A DNA stretch of 64,000 nucleotides, taken from NCBI RefSeq assembly GCF_003443895.1, contig NZ_QQOA01000003.1, positions 62,001 to 126,000 of the forward strand, in the 5' to 3' direction. Shown here piece by piece: positions 23,246 to 33,222 of the stretch. How positions within the stretch are numbered: the stretch's first letter is position 1; every line of letters starts with the position of its first letter. The notes beneath the pieces are model-generated. The model was not told where the DNA came from. It saw nothing but the letters and a program-made list of their open reading frames with translations, and did no database searches. Position numbers and translations under genes: made by a program. The stretch comes from Paraburkholderia phosphatilytica. Lineage in GTDB: Bacteria; Pseudomonadota; Gammaproteobacteria; Burkholderiales; Burkholderiaceae.

Positions 23246-24553
23246 ATGAAAAAAGGTTTTTACACGATCATGGCCGCGCAGTTTTTTTCCTCGCTGGCCG
23301 ACAATGCGCTCCTGATCGCTGCAATTGCGTTGCTGAAAGATCTCCACGCCCCGAACTGGATGACGCCGCTGCTCAAGCTGTTCTTCGTCCTCTCCTACGT
23401 CGTTCTTGCCGCCTTCGTCGGCGCATTCGCAGACTCCCGCCCGAAGGGCCGCGTGATGTTCGTGACGAACACCATCAAGGTGGTGGGCTGCGTCATCATG
23501 CTGGTCGGCGCGCATCCGCTGATCGCATACGGCATCGTCGGTTTCGGCGCCGCCGCGTACTCGCCCGCGAAGTACGGCATCCTTACCGAACTGCTGCCGC
23601 CTGAGCGCCTCGTCGCCGCGAACGGCTGGATCGAAGGCACCACGGTCGGCTCGATCATTCTCGGCACGGTGATGGGCGGCGCGCTGATCAGCCCGCATAT
23701 CGCGACGCATGTGCTGAGGCACACGCCGCCCTACATCCACACGCCCGCCGAAGCCGCGATGCTCGTGATCATGGCGATCTACGTGGTCGCCGCGCTGTTC
23801 AACCTGCGCATTCCGGACACCGGCGCACGCTATCCGCGGCAGGAACGCGGCCCGATCAAGCTCATCACCGACTTCGCGGAATGCTTCACCGTGCTGTGGC
23901 ACGACAAGCTCGGCCAGATCTCGCTCGCGGTGACGACGCTCTTCTGGGGCGCCGGCGCGACACTGCAGTTCATCGTGCTGAAATGGGCGGAAGTGTCGCT
24001 CGGCATGACGCTGTCCGAAGGCGCGCTGCTGCAGGCGGTGGTCGCGGTCGGCGTCGCGGCGGGCGCGGTGATCGCGGCCGCGCGCGTGCCGCTGAAGAAA
24101 TCGTTGTCGGTGCTGCCGGTCGGTATCGTGATGGGCGTCGCGGTGATGCTGATGGCGTTCTACACGAGGCAGCTGTTCCCGTCGCACTGGGGCTTCTACT
24201 TCGGCCGCATGCACGTGCCGGGTTATCTCGTGATCGCGTATCTGTTCCTGATGTTCGTCGGCGCGCTGTCGGGCTTCTTCGTCGTGCCGATGAATGCGCT
24301 GCTGCAGCATCGCGGGCACGTGCTGCTGTCGGCGGGGCACTCCATTGCGGTGCAGAATTTCAACGAGAACCTGTCGGTGCTCGTGATGCTGTGCCTGTAC
24401 GCGGCGCTCGTGTGGCTCGACGTGCCGGTGTCCACCGTGATCGTGCTGTTCGGCACCTTCGTCTGCCTGATGATGTTCGTCGTGATGCGCCGCCACCAGG
24501 CGAACCAGCGTGCGTTCGATTCGGTCGCGCTGATCGGCGAAGTGAAGCACTGA
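23246..24553 (+). CDS. lplT: Lysophospholipid transporter LplT (MFS)
   Basis: 435 aa from the ATG at 23246 (MKKGFYTIMAAQFFSSLADN), which matches the family N-terminus; the frame is open from 23192, so an 18-codon extension is possible. Twelve hydrophobic segments, MFS fold. LplT flips lysophospholipids across the inner membrane for re-acylation. The Asp in the first helix region (SLADNALL) and the motif AFVGAFADSRPKGRVM between helices 2 and 3 are visible. In E. coli it is paired with the acyltransferase Aas; no Aas gene follows here (thiD is next), so the partner would be elsewhere. Confidence 0.9.
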   Translation: MKKGFYTIMAAQFFSSLADNALLIAAIALLKDLHAPNWMTPLLKLFFVLSYVVLAAFVGAFADSRPKGRVMFVTNTIKVVGCVIMLVGAHPLIAYGIVGFGAAAYSPAKYGILTELLPPERLVAANGWIEGTTVGSIILGTVMGGALISPHIATHVLRHTPPYIHTPAEAAMLVIMAIYVVAALFNLRIPDTGARYPRQERGPIKLITDFAECFTVLWHDKLGQISLAVTTLFWGAGATLQFIVLKWAEVSLGMTLSEGALLQAVVAVGVAAGAVIAAARVPLKKSLSVLPVGIVMGVAVMLMAFYTRQLFPSHWGFYFGRMHVPGYLVIAYLFLMFVGALSGFFVVPMNALLQHRGHVLLSAGHSIAVQNFNENLSVLVMLCLYAALVWLDVPVSTVIVLFGTFVCLMMFVVMRRHQANQRAFDSVALIGEVKH

Positions 24554-24673
24554 TTCGCCGCGCGGCGCGACGCCTTCGTGGCGGTGCGCGGTGCGCGTTG
24601 CGCGCCCTTCCGCTTCATTTCGTTTCGTTGCGCGCCTGTCCGGCCCTTGGTCCGCTCTTTCCCGCCTTCTCCT

Positions 24674-25480
24674 ATGACTCACGCGATTCCCAACGTCCTC
24701 ACGATCGCCGGTTCCGATTCCGGCGGCGGCGCCGGCATCCAGGCGGACCTCAAGGCGTTCTCCGCGCTCGGCGCATACGGCGCGAGCGTGATCACCGCGC
24801 TGACCGCGCAGAACACGCGCGGCGTGACCGCGATCCATGCGCCCGACGCGGCGTTCGTCACCGCGCAGCTGGATGCGGTGTTCGACGACATCCGCATCGA
24901 CGCCGTGAAGATCGGCATGCTCGCGAACGCGGCCATCGCGCATGCGGTGGCGGACGCATTGAAGCGCTACGGGCCGCGCTTCGTCGTGCTCGATACGGTG
25001 ATGATCTCGAAGAGCAACCATGCGCTCCTCGCACCGGAAGCGGTGGACGCGGTGCGCGATGCGCTGGTGCCGCTCGCGGACGTGCTGACGCCGAATCTGC
25101 CCGAAGCGGCGGCGCTGCTGGGCGAAGCGGTGGCTGCCGACGAAGCCGCGATGATCCGCCAGGGCGAAGCGCTGCGCGCGCTCGGCGCGAAGGCGGTGAT
25201 GATGAAGGGCGGTCACCTCGCGTCCACCGACAGCCCGGACTGGCTAATCGAGGCGAGCGGCACGCTGCGGCTAGGCGGTCCGCGCGTGCCGGTGAAGAAC
25301 ACGCATGGCACGGGCTGCACGCTGTCGTCGGCGATTGCGGCGCTGCTGCCGCAGCGTTCCGATGTCGCGAGCGCCGCTGCCGATGCGAAGGCGTATCTGA
25401 CCGCCGCGCTCGAACATAGCGACCGGCTCGACGTCGGTTCCGGCGTCGGACCGGTGCATCATTTTCATCGCTGGTGGTGA
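24674..25480 (+). CDS. thiD: Hydroxymethylpyrimidine/phosphomethylpyrimidine kinase
   Basis: 268 aa. It phosphorylates HMP and HMP-P in thiamine synthesis. PfkB/ribokinase-like fold: N-terminal [17 protein letters not shown], which binds the pyrimidine, and C-terminal [16 protein letters not shown] with the catalytic Asp/Cys region and anion hole. The ATG at 24674 gives the family N-terminus ([15 protein letters not shown]); the frame is open further upstream but without similarity. No TPP riboswitch was seen in the 120 bp upstream. Confidence 0.96.
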   Translation: MTHAIPNVLTIAGSDSGGGAGIQADLKAFSALGAYGASVITALTAQNTRGVTAIHAPDAAFVTAQLDAVFDDIRIDAVKIGMLANAAIAHAVADALKRYGPRFVVLDTVMISKSNHALLAPEAVDAVRDALVPLADVLTPNLPEAAALLGEAVAADEAAMIRQGEALRALGAKAVMMKGGHLASTDSPDWLIEASGTLRLGGPRVPVKNTHGTGCTLSSAIAALLPQRSDVASAAADAKAYLTAALEHSDRLDVGSGVGPVHHFHRWW

Positions 25481-25492
25481 TCCGGCAGCGCT

Positions 25493-26503
25493 TTACTGAT
25501 CGGCAAACGCCCGCGCCAGCGCGGGCCATCCGTCGGGCACGATGAAGCCGCGCGATCGTTCGCGCCAGCCGCCTTCTCCATCGGCGACGAAACCCGCGAC
25601 CATCAGCGGCTCGTTGCGCTCCGCACTGCGCGCGGTGAGCGCGTCGACCTCCGCGAACGTTTGAGCGCTGCCGTCGCGCCGCGGCGCGAGCCATTCGAGA
25701 CGCGGCAGCACCCGCCAGCGCTCCGCATGCGCCGCCGCGAACGCCGCCCAGCCCGCAAGCGTCACCCACCACCCTTGTCCGTGCGCCGGATCGATCTGCG
25801 CGGCTTCGACGGACACCGCGCCGGGCATCGCGTCCGGTCCGTAAAACAGCCAGCCGCGCACCAGCATCTGCGGCGTCCACGGTCCCGCATGACCGATCGA
25901 CGCGAACTCCTCGCGCGCACTCAGCGGCAGCTGATGGTCGAGCAGATGCATGAGTTTCAGATCGAAGCGATCCTGCAAGTTCGGGCCGACATAGTCCGCG
26001 AGACGCGCGGACGGTCGATGAGGCTCGTGGCCCGCGTGCAGATAGCACTTCACCGCGAGTTCCCAGTGCAGACGCGCGCCCTGCCGCGTCTCGACCAGAA
26101 AATCGCATTCGCCGAGCGTGATGCCGGCACGACGCAGCGGCACGTTCGCCGCGACCAGACGTGGGCCGGGACCGGTCCGCAGATACCACGCGAGCAGCGT
26201 CTCCGCGAGGCGCCCCACGCGGGTGATGCGGCTCTGCGCGAGTTCGCGATGCAACGGTTCGGGATTGGCGTCCTGGGCGCGCAGCCAGTCGACGGTGGCG
26301 GAGAGGTCTGCGGGATCGGCTGGATCGCCGAAGAGCGCGGCGAGTTCGCCCGCCGGTTGCGCGCGCACCAGCGGTGGGCCGAACAGCAGCCACGCGAGAT
26401 CGCGCACCGCGGGATCTCGCAGATCGTCGAGGAGCGATGCGGCGTCGTGCGCTGCGGGTTGACCTGCATGATGACCCGCCGCGGTGACCGACGCCGCGTC
26501 CAT
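25493..26503 (-). CDS. DUF1853 family protein
   Basis: 336 aa. It has the DUF1853 appearance: an N-terminal DLAWLLFGPPL segment and a central acidic/aromatic core with ECDFLVE and LHWELAVKCYL, patterns that recall nuclease-like folds (conserved Asp, Glu and Lys of a PD-(D/E)XK type, inference only). No function is established that I know of. The ATG overlaps the stop of the uracil-DNA glycosylase by one base, as the last gene of tsaB-rimI-udg-DUF1853. Pairing with a repair glycosylase makes a nucleic-acid role attractive but unproven. Confidence 0.85.
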   Translation of the reverse strand: MDAASVTAAGHHAGQPAAHDAASLLDDLRDPAVRDLAWLLFGPPLVRAQPAGELAALFGDPADPADLSATVDWLRAQDANPEPLHRELAQSRITRVGRLAETLLAWYLRTGPGPRLVAANVPLRRAGITLGECDFLVETRQGARLHWELAVKCYLHAGHEPHRPSARLADYVGPNLQDRFDLKLMHLLDHQLPLSAREEFASIGHAGPWTPQMLVRGWLFYGPDAMPGAVSVEAAQIDPAHGQGWWVTLAGWAAFAAAHAERWRVLPRLEWLAPRRDGSAQTFAEVDALTARSAERNEPLMVAGFVADGEGGWRERSRGFIVPDGWPALARAFADQ

Positions 26504-27477
26504 CACTCGCCCTGCCCGCGTTCCGCCCGCTGCCAGGTCGCGCGCGCGAGGCACAGGTCGGCCCACGCCTTTGCCTTGTCCTGCAGACTGCGCAGCAGAT
26601 AGGCCGGGTGGTACGTGACGATCACGGGCACGCCTTCGTATTCGTGCACGCGGCCGCGCAGCGACGAAATGCTCGCGTCGGTGCGCAGCAGGCTTTGCGC
26701 AGCGAAGCGCCCGAGCGCGACGATCAGCTTCGGCTTCACGAGCGCGACCTGCCGCTGCAGATACGGCTCGCAGCGCATCACCTCGTCCGGCTCCGGATTG
26801 CGGTTGCCCGGCGGCCGGCACTTGATCACGTTCGCGATGTAGACGTTCTCGCCGCGCGCGAGCGCCAGCGACTTCAGCATGTTGTCGAGCAGCTTGCCCG
26901 CCTGGCCGACGAACGGCTCGCCCTGGCGGTCTTCGTTTTCGCCGGGCGCCTCGCCGATCAGCATCCATTCGGCTTCGCGATCGCCGACGCCGAACACCGT
27001 GTTCGTGCGCTTCTCGCACAGACGACACGCCTGGCAACCGGCGACGCGGTCCGCGAGCGCGTCCCAGTCGAGCGTCGCGATCGATGCGACACCCGACGAC
27101 GTTGCGCGCGCATCGGCAAAGGGTTGCGCTGGTTCGTCGACGGCAGGGGCGGCCTGATCGTCGAACCAGCTCAGATCGTCGATCTGGGTGTCGGTGCGGG
27201 AGTCGGCGCGGGTGTCAGGTTCGGCAGCGTGCGTCGGCTCAGGTGGCGCGACGCGCGTTTCGGCATTGCCGCGGGCGGTCGCCGTCACAGGCGCGTCGAC
27301 AGCCCCTGCGGCTTCGCGTCTCGCATCCGGTACGGCATGCGCCACAACCTCGACTGGCCGACCCGGCTCGTCCGCCACCGAAGCTTCGCCGCCAGCATCC
27401 GTAGTCGACGTCGACCCGCGGCGCACCCAGCGCGGCGCGAGACCCAGTTCCTCCAGAACGGTTTCATGCAGCGCCAT
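26503..27477 (-). CDS. Uracil-DNA glycosylase, family 4 (Fe-S), with a disordered insertion
   Basis: 324 aa; typical family 4 enzymes are ~200-280. It excises uracil from DNA. Four cysteines match the family 4Fe-4S pattern: CQACRLC (C-x2-C within it) and, later, KC then C after 15 residues in the block beginning KCRPPGNRNPEPDEV. The active-site motif GEAPGENED and the HPAYLLR motif are present. Between a short conserved N-terminus (residues 1-20, MALHETVLEELGL) and the catalytic domain (from ~130) lies an Ala/Asp/Thr-rich segment of ~110 residues with no fold. The ATG at 27477 overlaps the rimI end by 15 bp. Confidence 0.93.
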   Translation of the reverse strand: MALHETVLEELGLAPRWVRRGSTSTTDAGGEASVADEPGRPVEVVAHAVPDARREAAGAVDAPVTATARGNAETRVAPPEPTHAAEPDTRADSRTDTQIDDLSWFDDQAAPAVDEPAQPFADARATSSGVASIATLDWDALADRVAGCQACRLCEKRTNTVFGVGDREAEWMLIGEAPGENEDRQGEPFVGQAGKLLDNMLKSLALARGENVYIANVIKCRPPGNRNPEPDEVMRCEPYLQRQVALVKPKLIVALGRFAAQSLLRTDASISSLRGRVHEYEGVPVIVTYHPAYLLRSLQDKAKAWADLCLARATWQRAERGQGE

Positions 27478-27958
27478 TCGCGCCCTCCTTGGCACACGTG
27501 AAGCGCATCACGATCGCATCCTCGCGACCGCGATGCCGCGCGGGATAGTAGTTCTTGCGGCGCCCGATCGACGCGAAGCCGAAGCGCTCGTACAGCCGGA
27601 TCGCGCGATGGTTCGACGGCCGCACTTCGAGCAGCAGGCCGTCGAGCTTCCCGGTTCGCGTGATCCGCACGGCCTCGCGCAACAGCGTCAGGCCCGCGCC
27701 GGCGCCCTGCGCCGCGGGCGCGACGCACAGGTTCAGCAGATGCATCTCGTCGACGACGGGCATCAGCACGCAATAGCCGATCAGCGTGCCCGTCACGTGC
27801 CGCAGGCACACGCCGAGATAGCCATTGCGCAGCGAATCTTCGAAATTGCCGCGGGTCCACGGAAATTCGTACGCGACGCGTTCGATCGCGGCGACTTCGT
27901 CCAGGTCGCTCTCCGTCATCTGCGACACATAGCGGTCCGCGAGCAGCACGCCACTCAT
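27464..27958 (-). CDS. rimI: Ribosomal-protein alanine N-acetyltransferase
   Basis: 164 aa GNAT acetyltransferase. RimI acetylates the N-terminal Ala of ribosomal protein S18. The acetyl-CoA loop (CVAPAAQGAGAGLTLL) and a C-terminal NHRAIRLYERFGF block are typical of RimI. The start overlaps the tsaB stop (ATGA), and tsaB-rimI adjacency is widespread, which supports RimI over a generic GNAT protein. Confidence 0.93.
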   Translation of the reverse strand: MSGVLLADRYVSQMTESDLDEVAAIERVAYEFPWTRGNFEDSLRNGYLGVCLRHVTGTLIGYCVLMPVVDEMHLLNLCVAPAAQGAGAGLTLLREAVRITRTGKLDGLLLEVRPSNHRAIRLYERFGFASIGRRKNYYPARHRGREDAIVMRFTCAKEGANGAA

Positions 27959-28818
27959 CGGGCCTGTCCGGCGGCCGCTTTCGCGGCCTCCCGCTCCGCC
28001 ACCGTCTGCGCGACCTTGTTGCGGATGTACTCAGGCGCGGCCTGGTCGGCGGGTACGGTGCGGCCCGCGCGCCATGCGCGCAGCGCGACGAACGCTACCG
28101 GCACCGCGTGCGGCAGCGCTTCGTGATCGATGCGCGCGGCCCGCGCCGTCGCTTCGAGCCGCGCGCCAAACGCGGCGGCGGCGTTGCCCGCGAGCGTGAA
28201 CGGCGCATCCGGCAGCGCGAGACGATCCGGCGCATCGAGCGACGCTGGCTGCACCGTGCGCCATTCGCCAGTGGCGTCATCCCACGCGTAGTCGGCCCAG
28301 TAGACCTCGTCCATTCGCGCATCGAGCGCCGCGAGCACGCGGGTCGCCGACGGATCGCGCCGGCGCGCGCTCTCGGCGCATGCGAGCAGCGTGCCAACCG
28401 GTACGACCGGCAGGTTCAGGCCGAACGCCAGCCCTTGCGCGACGCCCGTCGCGGTGCGCAGCCCCGTGAACGAGCCCGGGCCCGCGCCGAACGCGATCGC
28501 CGCGCAGGCGTCGAGCGCGAGGCCGGCTTCGTCGAAGAGTTCGCGGATGGCGGGCAGAAGCCGCGTGCTGGAGACGGCGCCGGTCGCTTCGTGCCGCGAC
28601 CAGACGCGCGGCGAGGCAGCAGCGGCGTCCGCAGCGGCCATGCGCGCGGATTCGGCAGTGGCCGCGGCCGAAGACAGCGAGGTGCCGGTTGCGCCTGCAG
28701 AGGCGGTGGACGCCCCGGCGTCCGGCGCCGCCGGCGCGTCGGACGCCGGGGCTGAAAGCAGCGCGACCGAGCAGAATTCGGTCGACGTATCGAGGGCAAG
28801 CAGCACAGTGTCAGTCAT
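27955..28818 (-). CDS. tsaB: tRNA threonylcarbamoyladenosine biosynthesis protein TsaB, with an Ala-rich insertion
   Basis: 287 aa; most TsaB are ~220-235. With TsaC/D/E it makes t6A37 in tRNAs reading ANN codons; TsaB is the TsaD partner. The N-terminus VLLALDTSTEFCSVAL and the block FGAGPGSFTGLRTATGVAQG are diagnostic. Residues ~23-71 form an Ala/Ser/Thr/Asp-rich insertion between the first beta strands, where homologues have only a turn before the WSRHE-type strand. The frame is intact. The ATG at 28818 was chosen over an open extension (to 28908) because the family N-terminus starts there. First gene of the operon. Confidence 0.93.
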   Translation of the reverse strand: MTDTVLLALDTSTEFCSVALLSAPASDAPAAPDAGASTASAGATGTSLSSAAATAESARMAAADAAAASPRVWSRHEATGAVSSTRLLPAIRELFDEAGLALDACAAIAFGAGPGSFTGLRTATGVAQGLAFGLNLPVVPVGTLLACAESARRRDPSATRVLAALDARMDEVYWADYAWDDATGEWRTVQPASLDAPDRLALPDAPFTLAGNAAAAFGARLEATARAARIDHEALPHAVPVAFVALRAWRAGRTVPADQAAPEYIRNKVAQTVAEREAAKAAAGQAR

Positions 28819-29023
28819 GCCGCTATTGTAATGCGGCACCCGATATCGCCGGAATGGTGACCGTTCGATGACCCCTTGTACCCCCTTTCGCAAAGGATTC
28901 CGGGCCACATGACGCGCGAATCGCCGCAGCGGCCGCCGCGGGCGTTTGGAGGCATCGCTCCAGCCCGCCCAGGAACGCGCTTGCTATGATCGCCCGACTA
29001 TCTCAAAAAGCACGGAGAAGCTC

Positions 29024-29293
29024 ATGAGCGATGTCGACGCGCTGTTCGCGCAAGCCCAGGAAGACGTGAAACAACTGCCGGAGCGTCCCGGCAATCTGAC
29101 GCTGCTGCGCCTCTATGCGCTGTTCAAGCAGGCCACCGACGGCGACGTACACGGCGACAAGCCTGGTTTCACCGACATCGTCGGCAAGTACAAGTACGAC
29201 GCGTGGGCCGCGCTGAAAGGCACCGGGCAGGACACCGCGAAGCAGCAGTACACGGAACTGGTCGAATCGCTGAAGGCCGGCGCGACGAGCTAG
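29024..29293 (+). CDS. Acyl-CoA-binding protein
   Basis: 89 aa, the size of stand-alone ACBP. It binds medium/long-chain acyl-CoA in the cytosol and buffers or delivers it. The family core is visible: LYALFKQATDGDVHGDKPG, then KYKYDAWAALKGT. A GGAG lies seven bases before the ATG; the open frame starts earlier (28946) without similarity. Single gene, between the divergent tsaB operon and the rhlE leader. ACBPs are mainly eukaryotic and patchy in bacteria, though common in Burkholderia relatives. Confidence 0.95.
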   Translation: MSDVDALFAQAQEDVKQLPERPGNLTLLRLYALFKQATDGDVHGDKPGFTDIVGKYKYDAWAALKGTGQDTAKQQYTELVESLKAGATS

Positions 29294-29766
29294 ACCGCGC
29301 CGCAGCATCCGGGGCGGTGCGCGCCGCGCGTACCGCCCTCACCCCTCTCCCGCCTTTCAGTGTGTTTCGCGTCGATGGTTTCTGTGGCGCGGCGCAGCAA
29401 TTTCCTGTATAGTCTTGGACTGCGCTCTGCTTCCCACGCAATTTCCGGTAATTCAGCAGGATTGATCTGAATCGTCGGCAGCCTCTAAAAGGGCACGTGC
29501 GGTACAGCGCAACGTAGCGTTAGGCTCCAATCCAGTTTAGAACCTGTCCCCTCCTGCCAAGGGCCCTTTCGGGCCGTCAATAAAGGCTGGCGGTGTAGCC
29601 ATCCCGGCAAGCCGCATCCGATACAGCTTCTAACGAAAAAGCTCGCCGCATGGTGCGAGCTGCCCCTGTTTTTCGATTTGCTCGCTGCTTCATTGCTCGC
29701 TGAATCCGACAACCTGGGTCTGCCGATTGGCGTTGACGTTTTATTTCCCGTGTTTCAAGGATTCTC
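29294..29766 (+). promoter_or_regulatory. Long structured 5' region of the DEAD-box helicase gene
   Basis: 473 bp without a credible gene, lower in GC than the flanks. It holds a -10-like TATAGT at 29408-29413 (no clear -35), a perfect hairpin GGCCC-TTTC-GGGCC at 29562-29575, and a second hairpin AGCTCGC (29640-29646) / GCGAGCT (29655-29661) followed seven bases later by a T-run, terminator-like. An AAGGA Shine-Dalgarno sits just before the helicase ATG. If transcription starts near 29420, the leader is ~345 nt, which suggests post-transcriptional control. Confidence 0.45.
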
Positions 29767-31488
29767 ATGACTTCGAGCAATACCGCCAGCCCGCTGGACG
29801 CCATCGCCAATCAAGCCCTCGGTCTCGCGCCCGAAGCAATCGACCTCGCAGCCGACGCAGCGACTGATGTCGCCGTCGCGGCCAACGCCGAAACCGAAGA
29901 GCCCAGCGGTCCGTCGTTCGCGTCGCTCGGCCTGTCGCCGGAGATCGTCTCCGCGCTGACGGCCGCCGGCTACAAGGCGCCGACGCCGGTGCAGCAGCGC
30001 GCGATCCCCGCCGGCATCGCCGGCCGCGACCTGCTGGTGTCGAGCCCGACCGGTTCGGGCAAGACCGCCGCGTTCATGCTGCCCGCCATCGAGCGTTTCG
30101 CACAGCTGCAGAAGGCGCAGGCCGCGCAGCCGCGCGAGCCGCGTCCGGCCCAGGGCCAGGCACCGGCCGATCGCCGCCAGCGCCGTCCGCAGCCGGTCGC
30201 CCGTCCGGGCCTCCTCGTGCTGACGCCGACCCGCGAACTCGCGATGCAGGTCACCACGGCCGCGTCCACGTACGGCAAGCATCTGAAGCGTCTGCGCACG
30301 GTCAGCATTCTCGGCGGCGTGGCGTACGGCCAGCAACTGATGCTGCTCGCGAAGAACCCCGAAATTCTCGTCGCGACGCCGGGCCGTCTGCTCGACCACC
30401 TCGAGCGCGGCCGCATCGACCTGTCGGAACTGCAGATGCTCGTGCTCGACGAAGCCGACCGCATGCTCGACATGGGCTTCATCGACGACATCGAAACGAT
30501 CGTCGCCGCAACGCCGGCCACGCGCCAGACGATGCTGTTCTCGGCCACGCTCGACGGCAAGATCGGCTCGCTCACCGGCCGCCTGCTGAAGGATCCGGAG
30601 CGTATCGAGATCTCGCAGCGTATCGAGTCAAGCGCGAACATCGCGCAGACCGTGCATTACGTCGACGACCGCGATCACAAGGATCGTCTGCTCGACCACC
30701 TGCTGCGCGACTCGGGCCTCGACCAGGCCATCGTGTTCACGGCCACCAAGATGGACGCGGACCAGCTGGCCGGCCGTCTGGCCGACGCGGGCTTCGAAAC
30801 CGCCGCGCTGCACGGCGACCTGCCGCAAGGCGCGCGTAACCGCACGATCCGTGCGCTGCGCGAGCGCCGCGTGCGCGTGCTGGTCGCCACCGACGTGGCC
30901 GCGCGCGGTATCGACATCCCGGGCATCACGCACGTGTTCAACTACGATCTGCCGAAGTTCGCCGAAGACTACGTGCACCGCATCGGCCGTACGGGCCGTG
31001 CCGGCCGCTCGGGCATCGCGGTGAGCCTCGTGCATCACGCCGAGCAGGGCGCGCTGAAGCGCATCGAGCGCTTCGTGCGTTCGCCGCTGCCGGTCAACGT
31101 GATCGAAGGCTTCGAGCCGCGCAAGGCGCCGCCGGCGGGTAACCGCGGCTTCGGCGGCCGTGGCCGTCCGGGCAATGGCAACGGCGGCGGTCGTCGCTTC
31201 GGCGGCGGCAACGGTGGCGGTCGTCCGGGCAACGGCGGCAGCAGTAGCGGCGCACCGCGTCAAGGCGGCTGGGCCGGCAAGCCCGCCGACGGCAATCGCG
31301 GCAGCAGCTACGCCGGTTCGCGTGAAGGCGGCTATGGTTCCCGCGAAGGCGGCGCCGGTGGCAATTCGCGCGGCGACGGCTACGGCCGTTCGCGCGACAG
31401 CTACGGCTCGCGTGACGGCGGCTATGGCTCGCGTGAAGGTTACGCCGGCCGTCGTGACGGTTCGCGCACGCCGCGCCGCGGCAGCTGA
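29767..31488 (+). CDS. rhlE: RhlE-type DEAD-box ATP-dependent RNA helicase
   Basis: 573 aa. It unwinds RNA in ribosome assembly and decay. Motifs in order: Q motif ([11 protein letters not shown]), motif I SPTGSGKT at 93-100, [13 protein letters not shown] at 228-231, SAT, and [13 protein letters not shown]. Residues ~447-573 are a Gly/Arg/Ser/Asn/Tyr-rich tail with repeated GGR, GYGS-R and SREGG-type units, like an RGG RNA-binding, disordered region. A ~30-residue basic Pro/Gln insert lies between motifs I and Ia. RhlE versus DbpA/SrmB is judged from the core and tail type. Confidence 0.9.
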   Translation: MTSSNTASPLDAIANQALGLAPEAIDLAADAATDVAVAANAETEEPSGPSFASLGLSPEIVSALTAAGYKAPTPVQQRAIPAGIAGRDLLVSSPTGSGKTAAFMLPAIERFAQLQKAQAAQPREPRPAQGQAPADRRQRRPQPVARPGLLVLTPTRELAMQVTTAASTYGKHLKRLRTVSILGGVAYGQQLMLLAKNPEILVATPGRLLDHLERGRIDLSELQMLVLDEADRMLDMGFIDDIETIVAATPATRQTMLFSATLDGKIGSLTGRLLKDPERIEISQRIESSANIAQTVHYVDDRDHKDRLLDHLLRDSGLDQAIVFTATKMDADQLAGRLADAGFETAALHGDLPQGARNRTIRALRERRVRVLVATDVAARGIDIPGITHVFNYDLPKFAEDYVHRIGRTGRAGRSGIAVSLVHHAEQGALKRIERFVRSPLPVNVIEGFEPRKAPPAGNRGFGGRGRPGNGNGGGRRFGGGNGGGRPGNGGSSSGAPRQGGWAGKPADGNRGSSYAGSREGGYGSREGGAGGNSRGDGYGRSRDSYGSRDGGYGSREGYAGRRDGSRTPRRGS

Positions 31489-31553
31489 TCGACGCAGCTC
31501 CGAACGCTTTGCCTCCACGAGGGTCCCGCGCATTGACGCGGGACGCTTCGAAC

Positions 31554-31587
31554 GAAAAAACCGACGCCTCGCGCGTCGGTTTTTTTT
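31554..31587 (+). terminator. Intrinsic terminator of rhlE
   Basis: A-run, stem CCGACGC (31561-31567) with GCGTCGG (31573-31579), then eight T. It lies 65 bp after the rhlE stop. A run of A on the left means it could also work on the minus strand. Confidence 0.93.
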
Positions 31588-31589
31588 CG

Positions 31590-31917
31590 CCTGTACCCGC
31601 CTTTTCGCTCACCCGTCAAATTTCACGATACGAAAAAATTTTTTGCGTCGTAAAAAATCGTGCTGCGCGGCACAACATGCGGTGTTGCAGCATGGAAAAT
31701 TTCGTTTCTTATCGTGAAATGAACTACATAAATAGCTGATTTAATTGCGTTTAAAATATTCGATAAAGCGCGCCTGACCTCTGTTGCCCTTCCCTCGACT
31801 TGCCTAGACTCTTCTATAAGACTTCGCGACCAGACAGCAGTCTCCACCGACCGCCGAACCCGCCGAAGTCATCGAACCAGTCGATCCACCCAACATTCGC
31901 AACTCAAGGAGCTCAAC
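31590..31917 (+). promoter_or_regulatory. AT-rich aceA upstream region with inverted repeats
   Basis: The stretch from about 31620 to 31770 is much more AT-rich than anything nearby. It holds an 11-bp perfect inverted repeat, ATTTCACGATA (31620-31630) and TATCGTGAAAT (31710-31720), and between them a compact dyad CAACA-TGCGG-TGTTG (31673-31687) framed by TGCTG/CAGCA, plus an A6T6 tract. -10-like elements (TAAAAT 31752-31757, TATAAG 31815-31820) lack clear -35 partners, as at an activated or repressed promoter. An AAGGAG precedes the aceA ATG. Confidence 0.5.

Positions 31918-33222
<1,305 letters not shown>

Noticed and set aside
24554..24673. Possible TPP riboswitch before thiD
   Set aside because: The 120-bp gap shows none of the conserved thi-box elements by eye and is too short for a full element plus expression platform.
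22928..25216. A 762-codon minus-strand frame under lplT and thiD
   Set aside because: Covers two recognised plus-strand genes and has His/Arg/Asp-rich shadow composition.
25493..27037. 514-codon version of the DUF1853 gene
   Set aside because: The added N-terminal part overlaps the uracil-DNA glycosylase gene in another frame; the ATG at 26503 fits coupling and composition.
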